Under the pieces are notes generated by a model that was not told the DNA's origin, searched no databases, and saw only the letters and a list, made by a program, of their open reading frames with translations. From positions 13,719,721 through 13,783,720 of the forward strand of contig CM055105.1 in the NCBI GenBank assembly GCA_029204225.1: a DNA stretch of 64,000 bases, in the 5' to 3' direction. The translations under genes and the position numbers were made by a program. This document shows positions 1 to 8,358 of the stretch, piece after piece. How positions within the stretch are numbered: position 1 is the first letter of the stretch; every line of letters starts with the position of its first letter. Source of the DNA: Diphasiastrum complanatum (lineage: Eukaryota; Streptophyta; Lycopodiopsida; Lycopodiales; Lycopodiaceae).

Positions 1-293
1 CCTCCTTGCCATAAAAGGAGAGGTATTCGCATTGTAACCAACACTTTTGAGATTAAGCTATCTTGCTCTCTATTTTGGAGAATTATCATTCTATGTCATT
101 TGTGTTCCCTTTGGAAAGGTGCATAGCTTGAGGGAAGGTGCTCTTTCATCGGTTTATTGTGGCATGTTCTTTATTGCTTATTTGCTTAATATTATGACAT
201 GTTCATAATTGCTTTGCGAACTCATTGAACAAGAGAGGAGAAATACCCAATGTAAATGTATTGATTGTATTATACCAAAATACAAAGTGTCAA
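1..293. other. Unassigned left edge of copy A
   Basis: I see no convincing reading frame here. In the related copy C the transposase ends just beyond the 3' end of the neighbouring minus-strand gene, so this stretch should correspond to the end of a transposase, but I found no match to that protein. It is either 3' flanking DNA or an unrelated insertion. Confidence 0.3.
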
Positions 294-1782
294 CTATTCA
301 TCATCAAATCTTGTATCAGATTCTATGGCAGTATTGTCATGAAGAAATTCTCTGCTAGCGTATGCATCTAATAGATGTGCATTATCCTTATTTCCACTAA
401 GCTCAATATAAGTGGAATACAATGAATAATGGGAGCTCCTTAAAGGAACATTCCCATCAGTAAAGCCTAAAATGTTCAAAACATAAGATCTTTTGACAAA
501 AATGATCTTATTCGTCTTAACAAATTTATGTCCTCCTAGGTATAATGATATAGCTTTAACTGCCATTATAATACTCTCCCCGACTGGGCTTAGCTTGGAA
601 TGAGCAATACAGATCTCATTCTTCAGGAAATGCCTAAGATAGTGGCCTAGTCCACTGTCCCTCTGGAACGAGGATATGTGTTGTCTGAAACCACCTCGTC
701 TCGCAGCAAAATCATCTATTATGAGAGCATCATGCAATAGGAAATATGTTAGCAACAACACATTCAGTGATTGAAAACATTCAAATGCAAGGAAGATTAA
801 ACACTTACACATTATTCATCAGCAGTAGCAACCAAATCAGGATGATCAATATAATGACCACGTACTGAAGTGGACGAGGGAAGCCCATCTGGGATTGAAA
901 TGCCGTGAATTCTTCATCGGATGGTCTGCCTCGCCCATCCTCAGCTATATTTGATGAAGTCTTATTCAGACATTCTTCACCGGTCATAAGTCCCTCCTCA
1001 TCATCAAAATCAATACCAGCAACAAGGTCATCTGTTTCAAAATCTACTAAGTCGGAGAATTTGGAAATTGTGCCGAATAATAAACATAGAACTTCGTCCT
1101 CACGATAGTCAAAAAATTTACATAAATCAGCAGTAGTAAAATATACATCGTCATTAATATAATATACAGGCAAATTGAAAAGACATTTTGACTCCTCCAT
1201 AGATTTGGATTCATCATCAGATGTATTTTGGCCAATGAAAGAATCTCGGAGAACATCAGTATTTACATCAATAAAGTCCCTTTTCTTATCTGGAGTGTCA
1301 ATGAGAAAGTGACTGATATCCTTAATAGCTGACTGGACATAGGATGGTGCAAAAGGAGGGTCAGCAACAGAAACTTCATCATCATCTAGGATCTGAACTA
1401 ACAGGAAAAGTACGAAACCACTCTGAAATTCAACCAATCGACATTTCTTGTTGCAATACGGACACATTGAACTGCTTTTGAAAAGATCAAACAATTTGGT
1501 GAAAATTCTATCCAGTCTATGTCTGAAAGCTAGGAAGAAATGAACAAGATCAGTATAATGCATGTACTGGAGTGGACCTATGGAAAAAACATGCTTACTA
1601 AGTATATATCTGAATCTGACATAATGGTCATAAAATACGTCAGAATTTGGTTGTGCAGTCCTGAAAACATGTAGATATGGCCTGAATAGACTGTGGAAAT
1701 AGTCTAGGTTTTCAGTAATCCCAAATTCACTAAGAAATGAACTCAAGTCTGAATCTCGTGAGAATGATGAGGAAGAGGCCAT
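294..1782 (-). CDS. Unknown two-part protein of the H3-Ulp1 transposon family (GGHK gene), copy A
   Basis: Function is not recognised. It appears to be one gene in two pieces. The upstream piece (805-1782) starts at an ATG in a strong context (GCCATGGCC); an earlier in-frame ATG at 1830 is less likely. It has an MCPYCNKKC cysteine cluster near residue 124 and a very acidic C-terminal half. The downstream piece (about 294-715, after a likely AG acceptor) carries the conserved part: NEICI.HS, LGGHK, KIIFVKR and FLHDNT. The same motifs recur in the gene at 52948-53300, which lies next to a transposase there. I could not fix the splice junction between the pieces in frame; the hydrophobic end of the upstream piece may be intron read-through. 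It is transcribed divergently from the H3-Ulp1 gene. The acidity would fit a histone chaperone or DNA-mimic role, but that is speculation. Confidence 0.6.
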
Positions 1783-1796
1783 GGCAGTAACGTGAA

Positions 1797-2615
1797 TATC
1801 GCACTTGTGCGCGAGGGAGAACTGAACCAAAACTAACTATCAAAATGGCGCACAAGAGGGATATGTATGGTAGGCAGATACCAAATATCGCACTTGTGTG
1901 TGAGTAGGTATAGTTGCAAGCAAACGGAAGGCAATGAGCGTGCACAAGGGCGATATGCCGCGAATTTTCAGAACGGAAAAGGTAAAAAATTAATCGGTTT
2001 TCGTGCCATTTATACTAAAATTTTGCACGTGTGGTCAACGGACTTAGGACATGTGTCAGCTTTCAATTGGACTACAGGCGTAGGCATGTGTGAGGTGACA
2101 CCAACACACGTGTGAAATGACACACATGGACACATGTCGCGTGTTCATTCGTTTGCTCGACAACACGTGTCGCTCTCGCATTAGAACGTACAAATCCCAC
2201 ACGTGTAATGTGACAGGGTGACACGTGTCGCTCTCGCATTTTTCCGTACAACTCCCACAGGTGTGATAGGACGTTCTTTCACATGTGCGAACCGCGATAT
2301 AAAATCACAAACTTCGATGAATTTTTTTCATTTTTTTTAGGCTCTGCATATCGCACTTATGCACGTCCTTCACAATCGAAATTCCTCCTACCGCCTTCCA
2401 TGCGCAAAGGTCCGATACGTCTGTCTACGTGTCACCCCATATCGCACTTGTGCGTCTTTCCTCAAAACTAATCGTTCTCTCTGATATTCGGCTCGCACAG
2501 GTCCGATATACCGTACATTTTGTCCGTACATATTGGTCCTCTGCGAGTTCTTTATCATCCCTCCCTGCTCATCCTAACCATCACGCACAAGTCTGCTATC
2601 ACATAGTACACGTCC
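1797..2615. promoter_or_regulatory. Divergent promoter between the GGHK gene and the H3-Ulp1 gene, copy A
   Basis: Two outward-facing core promoters are visible. Toward the minus gene there is a G-box CACGTG (2026-2031) followed, 11 bases later, by TATAAATG (2007-2014 read on the minus strand). Toward the plus gene there is CACATGTG (about 2280-2287) followed by TATAAAA (2298-2304). The palindrome-like word ATATCGCACTTGTGCG recurs with small changes at about 1797, 1886, 2347 and 2439, and GTCCGATA occurs at about 2411 and 2501. An imperfect tandem repeat of about 60 bases with ACACGTGTCGCTCTCGCATT lies at about 2160-2275. Copies B and the remnant at 26.9 kb share the G-box/TATA spacing or the GTCCGATA word, so these are family features. 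Confidence 0.6.
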
Positions 2616-4373
2616 ATGGATAGGAGAAAGTAGACAAGGAGGGACTTCTTCTCTCCTGGCTCATCCTCATCTCCTGCGGTTGCCATCACACCACCTGCTA
2701 GACCTAGAACGTGCAACCGTAGCAGGTGGCTCTTTGAGATACGCAAGTATCAGAGATCAACAACTCTGTTGATCCCAAGAGCTTCATTCTACCATGTTGT
2801 CCGGAACATAACAAGAAATGATCTCGGACAGCTGGTTAGATTCACACCCAGTGCTCTTCAGTGCCTTCAGGAGGCTGCTGAAGATTACATTAGCCTTTCT
2901 TTTGAGGATTCTTTTTTTCTTGCCATCCATTCCAAGAGGGTTACCATAATGCCCAAGGATTTTCAGCTCCTGAAGAGGATGAGGGATAGGTACTGTAGGT
3001 TATATATATCTCAATCTGCTGCTCCTAGACCAAATCCTGTAGATAGGACTGATCTTCCTACAAGACGTCCTAGGAAGCAGAAAGCCCCCAAGCGTACTCC
3101 TAAGAAAGTGAAGTCTAACCCTTCATATTCTGTGAAGCCTAACCCGGAATCCATTGTAGATAACGCTGCTATTGATAATGTTGTTAATATAGCTACCTCT
3201 GTTTTGGATACCCCTTCAATTGTTGTAGATACTACACATCCACCTCCTCCTCCTCCTCCTCCTCCTCCTCCAAATTTTTATACATATATAGATTCAGATG
3301 ATTATCTTAAATTTGAGAAAGACATATCCAATGCTATAGATACTATTGGTACTCCATTTTGCTATAGACTAGATGAAGTTGATTTTAGTATTAATTTTAG
3401 AGTTATAGATTGCTTGGATCTCAAAATCAAACGGGCTCCTATCAGTGATCATGTGATAGTGTCCGGGCTCACACTCTTGCAATATGACATTGCAAGAGAT
3501 TCATCAAATGAGTTGCTGGTGCTGAGTAACTTTCTGCTTCAGGCCTTCAAGGAGAACAATGACACATTGTCACAGTGTCTGACAAGTGGATTCACACCAG
3601 CAACAAAGTATCTACTCATACCTTATCATACAAAGTAAGATATATTAAATGCTTCTTGCTGTTTTATGTATTAACATTGGCATTGTCAATGGAAATAGTT
3701 CTCAGCTAAAGAAACTTCAATCTTATTTTGTAGTGACCACTGGAGTTTAAACCTGATCTCTATTAAGAGATCTGTAAATAATATTATTAAAGTTTTTGTG
3801 TCAAGATGAATTCGGCGAGAAATATGCATAAGGATGTAGATATGTACCTTCCATATCTAAGTAAATATATTCCTACAGACGTTCCCCATTCTGTGGATTG
3901 GCAGATCGTCAGTTTGGAGGTAAACTCTATCTTTCTTAATAGCATTTTGAAATCAGTATTCTAATGAAATATTTTCAATCTAATTCATTTTGTTTCATAA
4001 TTGATTTCTTGTGTGCTGAATTATTTTGCAGTCACCCCAGCAAAATGATTCATTTAGCTGTGGGTGGTACACATTATACAATGCCAAGTTGTTTTTAGAG
4101 TGGTTCATCCTTCAACAAGTTGTTGATATTTCTAAGGTAATAAATTCTGTTTATTCTTATTTTGGAATCATGATTAGTTTTCTATTATGGTGATGTTTTT
4201 GGCCATTACTAATACATGAATGTTCTATTTTGCAACTTACACTTCCTGAGTACACATCAAGCCAAGTGTACAGATTTAGACAAGAAATTATCCTGAGTAT
4301 ACTGGCTAGGGCAAGGCTTCAGCCTCCCGTTATTGATGATGGTGCAAAGGATGATGTAGTTATACTAAATTAA
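2616..4373 (+). pseudogene. Histone H3-like domain fused to Ulp1-like protease, copy A
   Basis: Exons read as 2616-3634, 3734-3919, 4033-4136 and 4251-4373, with GT-AG borders. Residues about 43-127 are a histone H3 fold: IRKYQRST, LLIPRASF, ALQCLQEAAEDY and RVTIMPKDF. A basic linker follows (DRTDLPT, RKQKAPKRTPKK), then a run of ten or more prolines, then a C48/Ulp1-like domain. Its active-site His is in NDHWSLNLI (codon 3738-3740) and its Cys in QQNDSFSCGW (codon 4060-4062). The position where Ulp1 proteases have Asp reads Asn (MNSA). One continuous frame links the histone fold to the protease, so the fusion is real at DNA level. Lesions: the ATG at 2616 is followed by TAG at 2631, exactly where H3 tails have Gln5 (MDRRK-stop-TR), and exon 2 has a frameshift near 3800. 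The role is inferred: a transposon-encoded nucleosome-like subunit with a SUMO-type protease. Confidence 0.82.
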
Positions 4374-4652
4374 GATCAGAAAAAATATAAATAACATAGA
4401 ACAAAAAGACATGTATAGACTTCATAGAAAAATATACATTGATATATCAAATGCTGCTCCAGTTTATGAATTTGGGAGCACAAATACATGTATAGATGCC
4501 CAACTTGGGCTTTCATTTATTGAATGAAAGAGTGTATACACAAATTTTTACTAAAGTAGATCTTTGCAGCACGTTATCAGCTCCTGTCTTTTTCGCATCT
4601 GTGACATGGCAAATATTAGTGAATGTGCAATTGTAAATGATGACATTTTCTA
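4374..4652. other. Spacer between convergent transposon genes
   Basis: AT-rich, with no supported reading frame. It separates the 3' ends of the H3-Ulp1 gene and the BAH-like gene. Confidence 0.5.
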
Positions 4653-5885
4653 TTATTTTGTTCTATTTTGAAATGGCAATAAACATAAAGTACTTACGAG
4701 TCTTCCGTTGATGATAAATTTGAAATATGTTGGTAGATTGGTTTGTAATAGCATGAGCTCTGTTCTGATAAAATCAAGCTTCCAATGCTCTTCCACCTCA
4801 ACCATAGTCAAATATTCCTCATTGTAGGTAATGCTTATCTCCATTCGGTTTGTGTGACCATTTAGTTCAAAGTCTTGATCTAGTGGTAGCCATGTACCTT
4901 CAATTTTCTTGTATCTCTGGTAGTTAAATGTGAGACTGAGCACTTGCTTTTCGATATGATAACGAAAGATCATTGAGGACTTTTTAATTCTGCATTCTAT
5001 GTCATTATTTGTTTTACTATCTCAACCTTGATCCATGAGATCTGACAAAGTCTCATCTGATAAATCCTTGCAAACAAATAAAGTTGGTGTCCTACGAACA
5101 CTAGCACTCGAGAAAAAATCAACAAATATATGCAATGACATAAACCAACTTAGGTGAACAATTTTCGAGCTTGTGCTTATCTTCATAGCATTTCTAATAT
5201 CAATGAGTAGCTTGCATCTCAAGGATTCAGAAACAATGCTGTCAGAAATAGGCCACTCATCACTTTCAAAACTAGGCAATGGAATTGCTTCGAGCTTGCC
5301 AAAATCTCCATCTGTTTGTGGCGTATATAAAGATTCATAAAAATAGATACCACAATCTGCAAGTTCCTTTGGACTTCTTCCTCTGTATTGCAGCTTTCCA
5401 ACATTAGAGTGAATCACGTCTAATATTCCTGCAAGTGATTGTGCGGGCTCCCATTCACTTATGCATGATGGATATAAATCTGAAAGAAAAAAATAATGTT
5501 GAAGCATTTACATCATAATCTGAAGAGCATCAATAAAGGAAATCACCTATGATTGTTGTAGAGTGCATATGTTTTGATATACTTACAATTACATTTTTGA
5601 TGATCATGAGGATTGATATCATGTACTTTGATTTCTGAATACATATATACATGTTGCACTAAGACTTCTGATATCGATTGACCTCCCGGGGTAGTCTTAA
5701 ACTCCAAAATTTTTGCCTTCCAATAAGATTTGTAACTCATTTTTGCTCTTTCCTTTTGTCGAAAATTGCCCTTTGATGATGGATGCAGCAATATCCATGA
5801 GTTGTTGGCTTCCAGTTATCAGCTTCATCTTTCTCATTGTAAAGAATCACAGAATCGATTGTAGATCTGGGTCTCCTTGTGTTGT
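4653..5885 (-). pseudogene. BAH-domain-like gene of the H3-Ulp1 transposon, copy A, 5' end lost
   Basis: Exon 1 (about 5587-5885) reads RPRSTIDSVILYNEKDE, then after one frameshift HPSS, YWKAKILEF and EVLVQHVYMYSE. A phase-1 intron (donor GTAAGT at 5586) leads to exon 2 starting at 5479: LYPSCISEWEP, SLAGILDVIHS, IYFYESLY and further. A third segment (4653-4973) probably belongs to the same product. The order of features resembles a bromo-adjacent homology domain: a strand-rich 'YW.AKI.E' start, 'VLV...Y..SE', then 'LSDLYP', 'SLAGIL.V' and an aromatic 'FYES.Y'. BAH domains bind nucleosomes or modified histone tails. This assignment is by eye and should be tested by profile search. Copy B has the same gene with the intron at the same place. 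The first codons are replaced at about 5886 by a GC-rich block. The gene converges on the H3-Ulp1 gene. Confidence 0.6.
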
Positions 5886-7140
5886 AAAGCTACCTTTACA
5901 AGCTTTACTTCCGGCGCCACTGGCGCCAGCTATGTCCCCGGCGCCAGCAGCGCCCCTGCTGCCAACCCGGCACCACTGTGGCCAGAATCCAGCCGGCGCC
6001 AAGTTCCTATGGCTGAAAATCTTTGATCAGTTCTAGCGGAGTCCAGAGAGCTCAGATCGATGTGCAATCACCTCACACGATCTAGACATGATTAAAGAAA
6101 GCGTTGGGATCAATAGAATCTAGAAAGAGAAAATCCTAGAGAGAGAAAAACGTGCTTTACCAGCTTGGGTAGAGTGCTTGGTATGAGGGGGGGATGCCGA
6201 ATCACACCAATACTATAGGGGAGTGCGGGTTGCGACTCAGGGCGAGCTCCAACCAAGTCTCAGCCTCCCTTGCTGGAATGTTGTCATGGCTCTCGCCTTG
6301 GCATGCTAGCGCCCCGGGAGACTAGGGTCGGTCACACACTTGAAATGTAACCTTCTCAGATTTATCAATAAAGTGGGATTTTTCTCAAACTGACTCTGAT
6401 TACCTTCTGGGTTTCAGTGTTCGATAAAAGCGCCAGTTGTAAGGCCGCTTCAAAATTTTTAAGTTGACACATAGCTGAGGGTCGTATCCCGGGACGCCAG
6501 CGGTATGCCGTCGGGACCATTCGGTCCGTGGCGCCAGCGGTATGCTGTCGGGACCATTCGGTCCAGGAACTGGTTGTCTCCATATTTGTCGCGGCTTGTG
6601 GTTCTGAGTGTTCCTTGCATGAATGTGAATGGGTTAAGCTCTTGGGGAACGGGCTCTAACTTGTCGGCTGAGTTGGATGGCTTGCTTGGTGGGAAGTTAC
6701 TTGTTTATGGTTGTCCAGTATGGCGTGGCGCCAGGTTGGCTTCCAGCACTCGTGACGAAGCTTTCAGTTGGTTAAGTCTGATGTAAGTCAGACCGCTTGC
6801 TTGGAATGGATGTTACTCGTTTGTAACGAAGCTTCGAGTTGGTTAAGTTTGATGTATGTCGGGCGGCTTGCTTGGAGGGAAGTCACCCACATCGGGACCC
6901 TCGATCTGGCATGGCGCCAGGTTGGATCTCAATGTTGGTTTTCGGAACTTCAAGTTGGTTAAGTCTGATCGTTGTTGGCGAGTTGGCTGCTTGTATGTCA
7001 AGTGAGTTTGGATGGCAAGAGTTGAAGGCTGGGAAGCTAAGTCGTGGTTCTTGGCTCCCTTTGGGATGCCTGCGCTACACCTTGCCATTGCTATTTTCAA
7101 AGCTTGGGCACCAAAAATCTCTCTGATATGATACTTAATT
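5886..7140. repeat. GC-rich repeat block inserted in copy A, probably LTR-retrotransposon debris
   Basis: GC content jumps compared with both flanks. The word GGCGCCA recurs many times (about 5913-6000, 6529, 6727, 6913). A near-perfect tandem duplication of about 46 bases, containing TATGCCGTCGGGACCATTCG, lies at 6500-6566. A second set of imperfect repeats containing AGTTGGTTAAGTCTGATG spans 6770-6970. Around 6340-6400 the sequence looks like an LTR tail. No pol motifs are readable. The block separates the BAH-like gene from the terminal region of copy A, so it was probably inserted there. Confidence 0.45.
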
Positions 7141-7518
7141 TCAATTTTTCATATCACATTTAATCTAATGTGAATGGCAACATAGTCACAGTTACTGCGT
7201 ATACCATATTTTATGTAACTGTACATACTATATTTCTATAACTGTAACTAGTATAGTTAGAAAATTTCATTATACTAACCAGCATAGTCAAGTAAATTTA
7301 ACTTGAGGTATTGATGTCGGGCTGATTAGCACGTGTCGGATAGGAAGAAGAAACCAATGGGATACGTCTATGCTGCTCGAACACAAATTTCAAAGTTTTC
7401 TATATTGCATTTTTTTTTTTAGTTAATTTGAACTACGTTACGTAGATTTCAAATCTGTGCATTTTGATTGGGCCTGGTGACGGTCGAAACTAAAGAAAAA
7501 AAATAAAAGTATCTTTAC
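7141..7518. other. Subterminal region of copy A with a palindrome shared with copy B
   Basis: Non-coding. The 13-base palindrome-like word CTACGTTACGTAG is at 7433-7445. Its reverse complement is at 18562-18574 in the matching place of inverted copy B. Flanking words also match between copies, such as AAAACTTT and GCAGCAT...ATTGGTT, and the stretch GAAAAAAAATAAAA before the terminus. It is probably a subterminal binding region for the element's own transposase. Confidence 0.55.
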
Positions 7519-7553
7519 AAAGGGTCTTTTTGATATTGAGAACTCCTCTAATG
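7519..7553. repeat. Terminal repeat of the H3-Ulp1 transposon, copy A right end
   Basis: A 35-base sequence beginning AAAGGGTCTTTTTG and ending AACTCCTCTAATG matches 33793-33827 at 34 of 35 positions. Here it lies beyond the BAH-like gene; in copy D it lies beyond the start of the transposase. Those are opposite ends of the inferred element, so the two sequences would form a terminal inverted repeat. Copy B has a diverged version at 18453-18494. Confidence 0.7.
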
Positions 7554-8027
7554 TCTATGTTCGGGAAAGCCAACATCTCTTGAAAATGGAACATACATCT
7601 TGCGTTGAAAACTAAATTCACGAAAAACTTATAGGAAGTTGACTTTCAAAAAATCGATAACTTTTTCTAAATGCAGGAAATTCTATGTTTTTCATTTTTA
7701 AAGGAAATTTGTGTAAAGTAAAGTAATGAGATCCTTACATAGGTTTATTGAGTTAATGAAATAATTTATGAATGTACATATGTAATATTCTGCTTGAAAA
7801 AATATGAGATCCATGATTTGGAAGGCCAAACATTTCAAAAATAGATAACTTCAAAGTTCAGAAGGATGCAGATATTGGAGGGAAACCCAAAGGATATTAG
7901 AGGGAAATCCCACTTACTACTTAGGTTTCCCCAACACTGGTAGAGTTTAGTGTAAGAAGCAAATCATAAATATTAAATGGTAAGTTGGTAATGGAAAATA
8001 ATTTAAGTGTGTGTAATGAATTCATTA
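7554..8027. other. Unassigned AT-rich spacer
   Basis: No reading frame, RNA gene or repeat that I can support between the transposon end and the inverted repeat at 8028. Confidence 0.4.
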
Positions 8028-8358
8028 ATCGTAAAGCATTGTATCAAAATTTTCAGTGTATTTCAGAGTCTCCTTATATGGCAGAATCTGATAGCAGGGC
8101 GTTACCAAAATATTGGAGGGACCTTACATATTTGTAACGTCCTTGTTGACAAACAGTTTTACCACAGAGGTAAATAGAACAATACAGTGGTAATTCAGAA
8201 AAGTTTTCATCTGCTGTAAAAAAAAACGTGCTACATCCTGCAGGAAGGAAATCTAATCTAGGCAAGCGATCAATTTGCAAAAGTGAATCAGCCGAGTAAA
8301 ATTAACAGTGACAGTAGTAAGGTAAAAAGAGTTAAATTTTGATACAATGCTTTACGAT
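8028..8358. repeat. Foldback or MITE-like unit with 25-bp perfect inverted repeat
   Basis: The arms at 8028-8052 (ATCGTAAAGCATTGTATC then AAAATTT) and 8334-8358 are perfect reverse complements, separated by 281 bases of non-coding DNA. The flanks do not show an obvious target-site duplication. It could be a small non-autonomous DNA transposon or a chance inverted duplication. Confidence 0.6.

Noticed and set aside
805-880. C-terminal membrane anchor of the GGHK protein
   Set aside because: The hydrophobic stretch lies next to possible splice donors and is not seen in copy C; it is probably intron read-through.
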